Part shown: piece by piece, positions 56,801 through 63,602 of the stretch | Layout: every line of letters starts with the position of its first letter | Position numbering within the stretch: position 1 is the first letter of the stretch | Assembly (NCBI GenBank): GCA_963924555.1 | Contig: OZ004587.1 | Location: forward strand, 2,976,001-3,040,000 | Reading direction: 5' to 3' | From: Crambe crambe | Lineage: Eukaryota > Porifera > Demospongiae > Poecilosclerida > Crambeidae | Length of the DNA stretch: 64,000 nt | Program-made: the position numbers and the translations under genes | The notes under the pieces: generated by a model | Seen by the model: the letters and a program-made list of their open reading frames with translations, nothing else | Databases searched by the model: none | What the model was told of the DNA's origin: nothing

Positions 56801-57217
56801 ATCTTTCTCAGGATCAGTCATTTTATGATCATGGCTATCTTTCTCGGGATCAGTCATTTTATGTTCATGGCCATCTTTCTCAGGATCAGATTTGTGTTCA
56901 TGGCTATGTTCATCTTGCAGCTCACAGCCACCTTCAGGGTCAGAATGTTCACCTTTCTTTGGATCATGGCAATCCTTCACCTGCAAAAAGTAACTGAACT
57001 GCATTCATAAGCACCATAGCTCATTAGTTTTACCTTTTTCTTTTCCTCATTCGTCTTTTCCCCTTTTTCTGATTCATCCTGCATTCAAAAAATACTAGCT
57101 AACGCAGCTAACAGTGACAATGCAAAAATTTACTTTTTCGGCTAGTGGATGCAAAGCTGCTGCTGAGAGTTCGACTCCGTCTCGGTTTTTCTTCGTACTA
57201 CGATCGCTTTCTTCCAT
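20663..57217 (-). CDS. 13-exon host gene: acidic/His repeat protein with two U-boxes and RNF213-like N-terminal region
   Basis: Exons (minus strand, high to low): 57217-57134, 57078-57034, 56980-55523, 36139-35963, 33273-33103, 31375-31170, 29802-29647, 29108-28903, 28772-28522, 22237-21990, 21891-21685, 21143-20957, 20806-20663. All introns are GT..AG and all phases agree; the total is 3,540 nt with one ATG and one stop, about 1,179 residues. Domain order: short charged start, 38 DPEK-type repeats, acidic linker, U-box 1, U-box 2, a beta-rich segment reminiscent of a CBM20 module, then helical sequence. The order after the U-boxes recalls the CBM20 and N-arm region of RNF213, an E3 ligase; that match is from memory. 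U-boxes recruit E2 enzymes, so a ubiquitin-ligase role is inferred. No AAA+ or RING segment is visible before the stop. The 19-kb intron 3 and 6-kb intron 9 are packed with transposons. The exon chain is strong; the family name is tentative. Confidence 0.8.
20957..21143 (-). CDS. Host gene exon 12
   Basis: Reads TPDDIKAIAESGVLEANPYL, then VSEVFKITPVPNYAIVIREL and WIYRDICSKKLNHNE. Phase 0 at its donor GTGTGT. No domain recognised. Confidence 0.6.
21685..21891 (-). CDS. Host gene exon 11
   Basis: Reads KVKGKMALGNLLYHFRKYYG, then IEHLNIVAYFQFLDERNPIK, ending in WLLNTL. Helical; no domain recognised. Clean GT..AG borders. Confidence 0.6.
21990..22237 (-). CDS. Host gene exon 10
   Basis: Starts in phase 0 with VYAEEWSNNYLGIICDCSS, then helical sequence (AAYAALCITSELINNYEF, FFGFFKNLFEVMMIQKGE). 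No domain recognised. Ends with a 2-nt overhang before GTAAGT, completed by exon 11. Confidence 0.6.
22240..23095. other. Intron sequence
   Basis: No exon or intact element recognised. GTAAAGGGTCGGCTATGCCA near 22,633 also occurs, slightly changed, near 32,380 and marks an undefined repeat. Confidence 0.3.
23280..23570. mobile_element. Foldback element F3
   Basis: Arms share AAAAAAGTTCAGCAACAAG, TCACCAATATTACCAAACTA and CCTACTTCACCCCC with their reverse complements about 100 bp away, around a loop GATAGGCCAAGATGAG. A related half is at 13,015-13,185, and a degenerate partner at 23,095-23,220. Confidence 0.65.
23871..25320 (+). pseudogene. Pogo-like DDD transposase, frameshifted
   Basis: The N-terminus carries SIAAANKEV and YEHFSPEEKAQIAEYGI, then a helix-turn-helix region and the linker KKTGRPLLLGEDLDKQVREY. 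The catalytic domain shows NWDQTGIHYVP (first Asp), LVLFDRFKGQCT (second Asp) and TDRLQPLDVSVNKAAKEF (third Asp), the DDD set of the pogo/Tigger group. Frame changes lie near 24,185-24,215 and near 24,825, and an apparent 4-base duplication (TGATTGATTG) at about 24,890 restores the frame. Reads RPLL-GEDLD as in other invertebrate pogo proteins, so identity is secure although the copy is inactive. Confidence 0.85.
25354..26831 (-). pseudogene. HIRAN-like plus Ulp1 (C48)-like cysteine protease gene inside the pogo element
   Basis: From 26,831 down: YTIEAVIRGYHVYKEIW, then EHGNVHDPYAVAVVNEG and VTVGHVPRAISSVCSSFL form a HIRAN-like domain (a DNA-end-binding fold). After TCEVTGTRQ comes GSWLSDRHINYAQSLLKKQF, then HSYGNHWIVAST (catalytic His) and EIKIFDSLYTS (catalytic Asp). 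The cysteine part is 25,559-25,354: KPKINMLQLCKQEGGSECG, then LFAIATATALAF and, after a frame change, MRQHLMECFENGVMRPF with stop TAA. The His/Asp/Cys order is that of SUMO-protease-like C48 peptidases. Two frame changes and the 730-bp insertion disable it. It may act as an accessory protein of the element; that is inference. Confidence 0.7.
25571..26302. mobile_element. Insertion of about 730 bp splitting the Ulp1-like gene
   Basis: The two borders are inverted (AAAAGTTCCCGTT on the left, its complement ending at 26,302). Protease coding stops at one border and resumes at the other. No coding inside; target duplication not resolved. Confidence 0.55.
27040..27366. other. Intron spacer
   Basis: Nothing recognised. 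Confidence 0.3.
27367..28081. mobile_element. Helicase-bearing element derivative (TAGCCT ends), copy 1
   Basis: Ends TAGCCTTGTCCCCAGGCTCTC and the inverted counterpart ending at 28,081 (about 45 bp, imperfect). The plus-strand interior at 27,570-27,760 reads LGKLGFSDLSLKDEQ and, in another frame, WLSSGFGKSL, i.e. the start and Walker A of a RecQ-like helicase. Confidence 0.65.
28305..28345 (+). repeat. Degenerate repeat T hairpin end
   Basis: CCATCCCTACTTAGAAAGTA followed by a decayed hairpin and GATATT; only the 3' end of the family is visible. Confidence 0.4.
28522..28772 (-). CDS. Host gene exon 9
   Basis: Reads DVYDTMVFQEDHKLSYDANG followed by amphipathic helices (MTWIFDKMLKDEMKCIQICK). 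The YDTMVF step is similar in place to a YDDI-type motif after the CBM20 of RNF213 (from memory). Ends in phase 0 before GTGAGT. The next exon lies 6.3 kb away, across the pogo insertion. Confidence 0.6.
28903..29108 (-). CDS. Host gene exon 8
   Basis: Begins by completing an Arg codon and reads NIFASSNRLRHMRLTLRMPP, then LSQFYYEYIGLDAHGYLKL and RVLKVSASNTVT. It continues the beta-rich module of exon 7. Phase is consistent on both sides. Confidence 0.6.
29225..29575 (-). mobile_element. tRNA-derived SINE
   Basis: Reading the minus strand from 29,575, a 72-nt tRNA-like head has a paired acceptor stem (GTCACTG / CAGTGAC), a D-arm (AGTG...CACT) and a B box GAGTTCGAGTCCCACC. The anticodon stem does not pair well, so it is not a working tRNA gene. 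A body of about 270 bp follows, with a tail of GTATGTATGT repeats near 29,200. Confidence 0.65.
29580..29646. repeat. (CATA)n microsatellite
   Basis: About 16 perfect CATA units immediately downstream (on the minus strand) of host exon 7. Confidence 0.95.
29647..29802 (-). CDS. Host gene exon 7: CBM20-like segment
   Basis: Reads HCNVRVRNKEEIGATVNFHV, then LVPDECIEAGIQIAVVQCGN and IQEFWG. The pattern (hydrophobic beta strands, Gly-x2-x2-FWG) resembles starch-binding CBM20 folds as found near the N-terminus of RNF213; tentative. The donor GTATGT is the first unit of a (CATA)n tract. Confidence 0.6.
29803..31169. other. Host intron 6
   Basis: No exon seen. Contains a palindrome at about 30,148-30,208 (TTTAAGAGACCC ... 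GGGTCTCTTAAAT), probably a tiny foldback. Confidence 0.4.
31170..31375 (-). CDS. Host gene exon 6: U-box domain 2
   Basis: 68 codons plus 2 nt. Encodes FLRCPLSRNIFSDPVIDADG then WTYEKAHLVAKK, a better U-box match than exon 5 and in tandem with it. It ends with a helix-like tail, AILKIIEEYNRQMEKL. The 2-nt overhang is completed by the first base of exon 7 to give Leu. Confidence 0.78.
31660..31975 (-). repeat. Interspersed repeat W, copy 3 (reverse)
   Basis: Reverse-oriented relative of 13,190-13,760 with CCTACTAAAACATGC, GTCAATCCTCGAAAGAGTC and TTGGAAGCCATTTGATAATG. Confidence 0.6.
31980..33100. other. Host intron 5, mostly unassigned
   Basis: Contains an imperfect inverted pair near 32,340-32,395 (AGACCCTTTCTCCTTCC / GGAAGGTAAAGGGTC). 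No exon. Confidence 0.3.
33103..33273 (-). CDS. Host gene exon 5: U-box domain 1
   Basis: 57 codons, phase 0. Encodes YLRCHEKKKLLKDPVVCKD followed by GYSYEDKVV, matching the U-box pattern (hydrophobic-C-x-DPV-x-DG-x-TYE). U-boxes fold like RING fingers without zinc and bind E2 conjugating enzymes. The region after the core is rich in Lys/Arg and ends at WRPDGT. Confidence 0.7.
33274..34917. other. Host intron 4 (part), unassigned
   Basis: Contains an (ATTT)n tract near 33,390 and short direct repeats CTATGAACTTG near 33,530. No gene seen. Confidence 0.3.
34918..35255. mobile_element. Tigger/pogo-type MITE with TA duplications
   Basis: Ends CAGTAGAACCTCGTTTATCC and GGATAACTGAGGTTCTACTG, bounded by TA at 34,918 and 35,254. 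The CAGTAGAACCTC terminus is typical of the Tigger/Jerky group. Non-coding, 338 bp. Confidence 0.8.
35644..35880. mobile_element. Small MITE with GTGGTGGATCCAGG ends
   Basis: Inverted ends AGTGGTGGATCCAGGATTTT and its counterpart CCTCCTAGATCCACCACTT, with a G tract just inside. hAT-like by end sequence; tentative. Confidence 0.5.
35963..36139 (-). CDS. Host gene exon 4: acidic linker
   Basis: 59 codons, phase 0, from an acceptor GTAG to a donor GTATGT. The sequence (HHHNPKDDSDHEDS, then DSDDENKADPKEGHKFDPKK) is a diverged version of the exon 3 repeat, tying it to the same gene although the intron between them is about 19 kb. Confidence 0.7.
37423..42598 (+). mobile_element. Academ-like DNA transposon nested in the TAA element (ATA duplication)
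   Basis: Ends TAGTCTGGCT(A/G)TTGAA, with inverted similarity continuing for more than 100 bp (for example ACATATCCAAAATCCACC near 37,520 and its partner near 42,500). ATA is duplicated at 37,420-37,422 and 42,599-42,601. Length 5,176 bp, one long gene on the plus strand. Confidence 0.8.
37860..42349 (+). pseudogene. Multidomain DDE transposase with XPG/FEN1-like nuclease and CXC zinc domain
   Basis: Order: an N-terminal Cys-rich region (CCVICKLGF, HKNCRRNF, CMLCGKYAEF, YHVNCYSRF); DDE core with WVADNVDHNVATLDG, CITFDQPLWIKA and WTDLIIEQVMMRSIKSRGGL; then a PIN/FEN1-type nuclease (YVLDGGALIHKVKW, CYIVFDGYKQGPSIKDHEH, GDADTMIVACALQ, VVADDTDVLILLMHHW, LLFIHAWSGCDTTSATFG); then a CXC zinc domain (CNCKLSSRNPCGTNICSC, CVTACGDCQGENC). 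An in-frame TGA at 38,562 and frame changes near 39,935, 41,225 and 41,985 break it. From memory, Academ elements of the X type pair a transposase with an XPG-like nuclease and a Cys-rich end; that assignment needs a search. Confidence 0.75.
43051..43450. mobile_element. TA-flanked MITE rich in AGTACCCAT repeats
   Basis: Ends TACCGTAT / ATACGGTA with the TA duplicated at 43,051 and 43,449. The interior repeats AGTACC(C)AT at least eight times. Joining the flanks at one TA gives an uninterrupted codon (TAT, Tyr) in the transposase. Confidence 0.8.
45604..45634. repeat. Poly-T tract
   Basis: About 25-30 consecutive T at the 3' end of the outer transposase coding region. Confidence 0.9.
46005..46773. 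mobile_element. Helicase-bearing element derivative, copy 2, 9-bp TSD
   Basis: Ends TAGCCTCGTTTCCAGGCTCT, about 70 bp of inverted repeat, with ATGCATAGC at 45,996-46,004 and 46,774-46,782. The plus strand at 46,178-46,390 encodes ACRLCEQSAAIALFSSSG, one stop, then INKLLDVPELAPDDPF and HICQACKRR, a ZAD-like CxxC/CxxC domain. The minus strand at 46,629-46,430 encodes LGLPELLLKEEQKLAIRAVF then DGKDMFV, the Q-motif start of a RecQ-like helicase. Confidence 0.8.
46783..48577. other. Intron 3 spacer
   Basis: No supported gene. TAGCCTCGGGCC...GACGAGGCT near 47,083-47,110 is a possible degenerate compact end pair of the helicase family, and 47,320-47,390 matches part of foldback F1. An open frame at 47,797-48,012 is unrecognised. 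Confidence 0.35.
49310..49394. mobile_element. Compact palindromic MITE
   Basis: TAAGGTAAGGCGGGGCA and TGCCCCACCTTACCTTA form the two arms of an 85-bp insertion absent from the sister copies. Confidence 0.65.
49465..50162. mobile_element. TTAA-flanked element with about 250-bp inverted ends
   Basis: Ends GGTGCCGGGTATGTGTTTGC and GCAAACACATACCCGCCACC, with TTAA at 49,465 and 50,159. The TTAA site is that of piggyBac and Kolobok elements. The middle has a minus-strand open frame (49,911-49,579) without a known domain. Confidence 0.75.
50895..51115. repeat. GGACTGGA minisatellite block
   Basis: Repeats of TATGGACTGG-type sequence, with an inverted counterpart (AGTCCATATTCCAGTC) at 52,395, perhaps a fourth, degenerate GGGTGT-type element spanning 50.9-52.4 kb. 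Confidence 0.4.
51225..51690. repeat. Tandem repeat of about 90 bp
   Basis: Four to five units with ACAGTAACAGCAGAGATGAC, AGTCTATAGTCCAGG and AAGAGCACCAGAGAACAT. Confidence 0.85.
52816..52876. mobile_element. Minimal helicase-family derivative (61-bp palindrome), 10-bp TSD
   Basis: TAGCCTCGAACCCAGCC and its inverted partner lie almost back to back; GTAACTGGTA is duplicated at 52,806-52,815 and 52,877-52,886. The sister element has the empty site near 54,461-54,470. Confidence 0.9.
53210..53600. repeat. 123-bp tandem array inside copy 2
   Basis: Three full units (markers CACTGTATTCCATTCCTCTG and ATGTAGATATGTTACTCAGC) plus partial ends; the sister copy at 54,870-55,010 has about one unit. Confidence 0.85.
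54091..55378. mobile_element. Mutator-like element, GGGTGT family copy 3, 9-bp TSD
   Basis: Same ends as copy 2, with GTTTGATAA at 54,082-54,090 and 55,379-55,387. The distinct duplication shows it inserted independently of its neighbour despite near-identical interiors. Confidence 0.85.
55523..56980 (-). CDS. Host gene exon 3: 38-unit DPEK/His repeat
   Basis: 486 codons in phase 0. After a short lead (VKDCHDPKKGEHSDPEGG) the exon is almost wholly a 10-14 residue unit of the form (T/S)DPEKDGHEHK; I count 38 units. Units are grouped into a higher-order repeat of 60 residues (180 bp), visible as identical lines spaced exactly 180 bp between about 55,800 and 56,700. The His, Asp and Glu density suggests metal binding or a disordered acidic spacer; this is inferred from composition only. 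The exon ends at AKVK before GTATGT. The opposite strand is also open throughout because the repeat has no stop in that frame. Confidence 0.75.
57034..57078 (-). CDS. Host gene exon 2 (microexon)
   Basis: 15 codons, phase 0 on both sides, flanked by TGCAG and GTAAAA. Encodes DESEKGEKTNEEKKK, a purely charged stretch. Too short for ordinary ORF detection; supported by splice sites and phase. Confidence 0.65.
57134..57217 (-). CDS. Host gene exon 1 (start codon)
   Basis: 28 codons beginning MEESDRSTKKNRDGVELS and ending just before a GTAAAT donor. No signal peptide is visible: the start is charged and hydrophilic, so the product is probably cytosolic or nuclear. The start was chosen because it is the only ATG upstream in this frame before the first donor. 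Confidence 0.7.
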
Positions 57218-57219
57218 TT

Positions 57220-58130
57220 TGAAGACTTTAATAACCTTTAAAAAAAATTTGCATCAAGCATGGCTAGGTATGTGCTAGTCCGCGCCGCCCCTCCAGAAAA
57301 AATAGGGAGGGTCTGGTTTACCCCCATGTAGATAAACCACAAGCGCTAAGCTGAGATTTAATTGACCGCGTGTGCAAGAGCTGACCCGTGGACTCCGAAG
57401 TAAAGTAAGTGCAAGCGTAGGCTATAGCTAGAATCATGATCGTTTCACGCCGTATATGAAATCATCTCCAACCGGTATCACAGTGTAACATATTCAATTG
57501 GAGAGCGAAGCAGTTGGTGAAAGTCATTTGTACTTTGACCATAGGCTCCAACTGTCCTGAAGGACAGTCCTTACTTTTTAGACTTTGTCCTTTGTCCTTC
57601 AATGGCTTGCTACTGCCCTTAGTTGAAACTCACGGAAATAAAAAAATACGAAAATATTTCGTCGAACTTTTAACCTTCATACATACCCCTAGAACCTTTT
57701 TTTTTTACCACCAAAATGCAGCTTTTTAAAAGAGCTTTCCAATGGTCTATTAAAACCCCCCCTAAGTCCAACCATAACTGAGATAGCAAAAATAATATTT
57801 TGGAAAATTGTACAACTGATATCTCAAAATATATACATTTATATGTTTAAAGTTGTCTAGCCAGCTACATATCAAAACTATGCAAGCTTGCCAGTTGTAG
57901 TTATAGCACATTTAATTAATTCTAGTATGGCAAATATGTGATGCATGCTCTGCTGGGCATGTGCAAGGTCAGCTGCTCTATTTGTAGCTATGAGGTCAGT
58001 GTTGTGCATGCACTTAGTACTTAGCAGCTAACCAAAGAATGCAAGCTAAGGCCACACCAATTAGATTTTATGTTGCTTGGGTGAAAATATGCTGACTGAT
58101 GGGTAGGTAAGTCGATTTGAAAACGATAAT
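57220..58130. other. 5' flank of the host gene
   Basis: Probable promoter side of the minus-strand gene. No clear core promoter motif found, and no gene on the plus strand could be supported. Confidence 0.35.
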
Positions 58131-58134
58131 GATA

Positions 58135-58820
58135 ATTGCAGCGAGTGAGCACAGCGAGCAAGCTGACTCTCAGGTCATGACTCATTGAAATTTTAAATAT
58201 ATATATTGCAGCGAGCGAGCGTAGCTAGCGAGCTGACTCTCAGGTCATGACTCATTGAAATTGTAGATATATATATCTATATCTAGGTCTACACTCCAAA
58301 ATGCCCCAGGCATACGTACATACCATTGTACCGAATTAGTAGCACTGAGCGAATTAGTAGCACTGAGCGTACATAATGCGCATGCTCCAATTATAATTGA
58401 GCTAGATTGTTTTCTACAGCCTTTTGTCATAGAGGCGCTGAGCTTATCGAAGTCAATTGTAGGTGCTTGGCTTATCTAAGTGCTTGTGGTAAGTATTTAC
58501 AGCTTTTATGTATGGAGCTTCATGGTTGGAACCACCACTTACATGACTCTTGTCTCTGACAGCAAAATCAAGCACTGGAGCCTATCAGCTACTTTTATTG
58601 CTCACTTACTCACTGTCAAATGCTGCACATTGCTACAGATGCTCAATAGCAAATGAAAATCTTCTTAAGAGTTGAAGAATACTTGCTTGCTCGCTAGCGC
58701 TCGCTGTCAACTGAATGTTGAACATTGCCCTAGTATATATATCTAGGTCTATGCCTCAGGCGTATGTACGTATGTGTCCTGAAATAGCGCTGTGCGTGTG
58801 CATAATGTGCATGCTCCAAT
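58135..58820 (+). repeat. Interspersed repeat R copies
   Basis: Two GAGCTGACTCTCAGGTCATG blocks, then the CTTATCTAAGTGCTTGTGG block. The repeat is interrupted at 58,820 by CATAGAT copy C and resumes at 59,928. Confidence 0.65.
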
Positions 58821-59927
58821 CATAGATATAAGAGGTTTACGGGATTGGAAACGGATCACGTGCTCTCGTTAGCAACTAACAACCGAGGCGTGTTGACAGC
58901 TGAATGACATAGCACTTTTGTCAAAGTTGCTGTTCTGACAAGATCCGTGAGGTAAGACTTATACCAATGATACTATAATACACTAGGGCATAGATTTACT
59001 GTATGAAATAAATTTTAGCTCAGATTTTCAAGTTTATTCCTACAAATACTACTGTAGTGGTTAATGGGACTGTAATCCCTCTCACGCTTGATGGAATCAG
59101 TTGCTGTTGCCCATTTTCTGATTAAAAGGCATGTAAACTTTAGCTACATGGAATAGTAATATTAGTTTTTGTATTAGCTGACATATATTGTCTCTAGCAT
59201 TTGCAAGTGGTGTTAAAACTGTAATCCCTCTCCCAAGAAATAGATTAACAATATTGCAACTGTATTAGTTATTTCAGGGAAAGGATAGAACAGTAAATGG
59301 AATTGGTGCATTCGTTTTCTATACAATAGTCATCCTATGGAGATGGCAAGCTTACTATATTTCCCCCCTAATATCCATAGGGTCCACAGGACAGCTGACT
59401 GAGCCGAATTCTTGAGGTGGATGGTGTCAAAATCCAACAGCCAAAAGGTGGCACTATTACAATAATGCTGATGAGGGAGAACTGAGCAGAAACTGGCGGA
59501 TAACTTTGGGGCAAAATTATCTAGCTATAATAATAATGAATTTAGGTCTAATTTTAATACCAAAAGTCATTCTGGCCTTTCTTTCAAATCAATCACATAA
59601 AATTAATGTATAATGAGCAATGATAGGTACTCATAGTTATAATTACAAGGAAAAAAGTTATGAATAATTAATAACTTCCTTCCTCAGACTCTCCAACTTC
59701 AACTCTCTGACTCTTCACTTCTTCAATACCTTCCCCTTAGCTTACTTGTACTATTCTGTGAGCTGTAGGGGCAGAACATCACTTTAACTGCCTTGAAAGG
59801 AGTGAATATTGATCATTTCACGGCCATTAATATAATTAATGCTGCATGCGCGTGCGCATCTGTCAACACGCCTCGGTTGTGCAGTTCATTGGGCGTTTCC
59901 AATCCCGTAAAACCTCTTATATCTATG
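58821..59927. mobile_element. DNA transposon, CATAGAT family copy C, 7-bp TSD
   Basis: Ends CATAGATATAAGAGGTTTAC then GGGATTGGAAACG; CTCCAAT at 58,814-58,820 and 59,928-59,934. Non-coding, 1,107 bp. Confidence 0.85.
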
Positions 59928-59934
59928 CTCCAAT

Positions 59935-60490
59935 TAATCAAGCTGGATTGCTTTTTGTCATAGAGGCGCTAGGCTTATCTAAGTGGATTGTAGGCGCTTG
60001 TTATCTAAGTGCTTGTGGTAAGTATTTACAGCTTTCTATGTATGGAGCTTCCCGGTTGGAACCACAACTTACATGACTCTTGTCTCTGAGAGCGATATCA
60101 AGCACTGGAGCCTATCAGCTACTCACTTGCTCACTATCAAATGCTGCACATTAGCTACTATAGTAGTAGTAGTTGTATTTGTTACATATAAACTCAACAG
60201 CAAATCAACTTGCTTGCTCACTCCTGTCAAAATTAATGTATCAAAGTGAATTGTAGGCGCTTGGCTTATCTAAGTGCTTCTGGTAAGTATTTACAACTTT
60301 TAATGCATGGAGCTTTCTGGTTGGAACCACCACTTACATGACTCTCTCGCAATATCAAGCACTGGAGCCTATCATGCTCACTTTTTCACTGTCTAAACTA
60401 AAAAGCAAAATCTTCTAAAGAATTGTAGCACTAAAGAATACTTGCTTGCTCGCTCGCTGTCAACTGAATGTTGAACATTGCCCTAGTAAC
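59935..60490 (+). repeat. Interspersed repeat R, two partial copies
   Basis: TTATCTAAGTGCTTGTGG at 60,003 and TTATCTAAGTGCTTCTGG at 60,265 open two direct, truncated copies about 260 bp apart. Confidence 0.6.
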
Positions 60491-60789
60491 TAGGAAAGTT
60501 TAGACATGTCAAGCACTGATGGACAGAATGTGATGGAGGAAATAAAACTCACTTTTCTTCATCATCCCTATCCTTGGCATGCAATAATATCTAAAGTTTG
60601 GCCGAAAGCTCTTATTGTGAGGTAGTAAAAATATACAATCCACAGTAATCACCATAGTACTTTCAGGCCTCACTAGCCAATATTGCAATGCAAAAATTAG
60701 GTGTGCTTTATCTAGAGTGTCATTATTGAATGCAATCTTGATTTTAATGGGTTGGTATGGCCCAAGCAACATAAAATCTTATTGGTATG

Positions 60790-61093
60790 CAAGGGCGTAA
60801 CTAGGATTTGAATACTGAGGAGGCAGAGATAGAAAAATATCCGTGCACTTGTGTGCGGGAAAAAATTTTGCCCGACCACGCCCACTTTAATCATAAATAA
60901 TGCATTTTCGTCGACACTAACAGCTACCCAGCAACTAGAAATAACCTGTTACAGGCTTAGAAGCCTCTATTCTCATTGACATGTTAACATGTGCGTTTTT
61001 AGAACTAGAATTTAATAAGTATTATAATTTAGTGCTAGCAAGCGAGGAGGCAGCGGCCTCCTCTGCCTCAATGGTAGTTACGCCCCTGGTATG
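60790..61093. mobile_element. MITE with GGGCGTAACTA ends
   Basis: CAAGGGCGTAACTAGGATT on the left and GGTAGTTACGCCCCTG on the right form inverted ends. The end sequence suggests hAT-type; tentative. Confidence 0.5.
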
Positions 61094-61563
61094 GCCTAAG
61101 CTAAAATGTACATCATGATATGTACTGTGGATTTCAGGATGGTTGTCCATAATTATAAAGAATGAGAAATAGGTAGTGGTTTACAAGGACCTAAGAAACT
61201 CATATCTAGGGACTGGCACATTATGCTTATTTGCTTCCCTATTATTCTATTCTTTAATTCCAGCTGTATAAAGTCATTATTCTTTTTTTATTGACCTATT
61301 ATTCTCTAATTATGCTCTTGGCTGATGTCATGTATTTGAAAGACTACATAAATAGCTATTAGCAGACAAGTTTGGTCAAGCTAGGCTAGCTAGTGTAGGC
61401 ACACATGATAAATACATTCATGCAAGATCAACCATCAAGTTCACTTTCAATAGCCTATTATGCCAGCATTGCTTTGATAGACCTATTATTCTCAAAACTA
61501 TGCTGGCAGAATGTGCCAGTCCCTACTCATATCCATGCAGTTGTGTAAACCATAGGACAAACT

Positions 61564-61590
61564 TAGCCTCGAACCTAGCCTCTTTTTTCC

Positions 61591-61629
<39 letters not shown>

Positions 61630-62308
61630 ATGGGGGGGGGATGGGGAAAAAGAGAGCCTGGTATCCACTGTTTGCGCATGTGCCAATTTTTGAATTATGC
61701 AATTAATAAATGCACATGCGATTTTGACGTCGAGAAGTGCTAGCAATCTCATGCATGATGTCATAGTATTCCGAGAATGCTTGATCCTCCAGGGCATCAG
61801 AAGTAACAAGGGCTTCAGGGGCACAGAAGAGAAGGCTATCTGATCTAAGACTGGCAGATGTAGCGAGGTAGTACTGGCCGAAACATCGTTGGTCGATCAT
61901 CAGAGCATATATCTACATCTATGATCAGAGCAACTAGTGGAGAGGCAACCAGTACTGCACTACGCTTCACCAGATCATCATGAAGGGGAGAGTCTGGTAG
62001 AACAGATCTTTCTATAACCAGTTTGGTAGACAAACAGAAATATCTTTCCCATCCTAGACTGCCTTGACAGCAGCGTGTGTTGTTCCTTCTTCAGGAATGC
62101 CAATTTCTCCAAGGAGAAACGAAGAGCAGCAGCAAAGGAGCATGAGTAAAACTATAGCTAGCATGCAGCATTGTACTAGTTGTGCAACCACGCCCATTAA
62201 TTATGACGATCATGTTGCTGAAATATCCGAATGATATCCTGATTCCCAGATTTCTGGGAAAAACTGGCGCATGCGCAAACAGTGGATACCAGGCTCTCTT
62301 TCCCCCCC

Positions 62309-62339
<31 letters not shown>

Positions 62340-62366
62340 GGAAAAGAGAGGCTTGATTCAAGGCTA
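61564..62366. mobile_element. Helicase-bearing element derivative, copy 3
   Basis: Ends TAGCCTCGAACCTAGCCTC, each followed by a long G or C homopolymer (61,601-61,645 and 62,302-62,329). On the minus strand RSAVLVASPLVALI and SLLFCAPEALVTS are RecQ-type helicase motifs, in separate frames. Flanks (AGGACAAACT / AGGAAACT) may be a diverged duplication. Confidence 0.7.
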
Positions 62367-62589
62367 AGGAAACTGTATTCACCTATTCCCCTAGCCTTCC
62401 TGACAACCAACCTGCAATAGATAGTATAAAATTATAACACACAATATTTATTCCATTAATGTGGATGTGATTGGGGCATGGCTATGTTAATTAGGGGCGT
62501 GGTGATTAAATTATTGATGGGTGTGGTTTGTGTCCTTAAAGCATTTTAAGTAAAGTTGGAGTCTATGTTTGACTTATTGGGCTAAGATA

Positions 62590-62700
62590 TTGCTGCTACA
62601 CAGGAGGCTGTATAATGCTTACCACAAGCACTTAGAAAGCCAAGCACCTAGAATCCACTTAGCGCCTCTATGACAAAATGCTGTAGAAAGCAATAAGCTC
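62590..62700 (-). repeat. Interspersed repeat R fragment (reverse)
   Basis: ACCACAAGCACTTAG and CGCCTCTATGACAAAATGC are reverse relatives of the 58.4-kb copy. Confidence 0.5.
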
Positions 62701-62804
62701 TAGCTGTGTGATATGGGCATGTTTCATTTGTGGGGTCAAAGGTCAAACGAATGTATGTGCATGCGTATTATTAACCTGGCTGCTAGCTATTTTGCAAATT
62801 TGAC

Positions 62805-63602
62805 CATAGATTGTATAGACTATGTAACCGGGATTGGAAACGCCCCATAGCAACAATACAACCTGCATGGTACAATCCGTATTGCGGTGCGTGATAGAGC
62901 TGAAAAGCTTAACGTGGAGGAATCAACCTCTCGAAGTTCAGAAGTAAGTCCATAACATAGCTAGTAACTTCACCACCTTAGTCGTACAAAAAGCGATTTT
63001 TTTGCTTCTAAGACATCCATGCCAGCCTGTTTTAGCCTGTTTTGGCTTTGTGTACCCGTATCCCCTTACATGAAGGAATAAATTTGCAACTTACAGTTTC
63101 AGAGTTTAGTGTACACTCTACTTCATGCCCTCATCATACCTAAAATGTAGTGAACTTTACATGTATTCAAGAGTCAATAGTTCACATTTGCTGGGTGTGT
63201 CTTTGTGTACCTTTTTTGAAAAAGTGAAGTTGTTTCTAGTGACCCCAATTTATATTCATAACAAGTAGTTATTCCTTCATGCCCTCCACCTATGCTTTCC
63301 AAATGTGCGCATTCCCTTGCCAAGAAAAAGCTCAATGATTAGAGCACATTAATTTTTAATATTATATTCCTCATCGACTGAGAGGGAGGCTTCAATATCT
63401 TCACTCATAGTTTGGGCAGAGAACAAGAAGGTGCAGAGATGAAGAACCTGAAAGAAATCACCAGGATCAATGGATACACACATAATACCCAAATTTGTCT
63501 TTTTTCTTGTTGTATTAATTAATGCGGGCATGTGCAATAAGGAGTGGCTGGGCAGTTTATATTGCGTTTCCAATCCCGGTTACGTAGTCTATACAATCTA
63601 TG
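62805..63602. mobile_element. DNA transposon, CATAGAT family copy D, 7-bp TSD
   Basis: Ends CATAGATTGTATAGACTA then GGGATTGGAAACG; ATTTGAC at 62,798-62,804 and 63,603-63,609. 798 bp. A minus-strand stretch near 63,450-63,355 (MSEDIEASLSVDEEYNIKN) could be a relic of a C-terminal exon. Confidence 0.85.

Noticed and set aside
55466-57010. A 514-residue plus-strand open frame (repeated FMAIFLRIS units)
   Set aside because: It is the antisense of the DPEK repeat exon; a tandem repeat without stops in one frame is open for its full length. It lacks splice or domain support, while the minus strand fits a 13-exon gene.
61500-62410. Proline- or glycine-tract proteins
   Set aside because: They are translations of G and C homopolymers at the ends of a transposon derivative.
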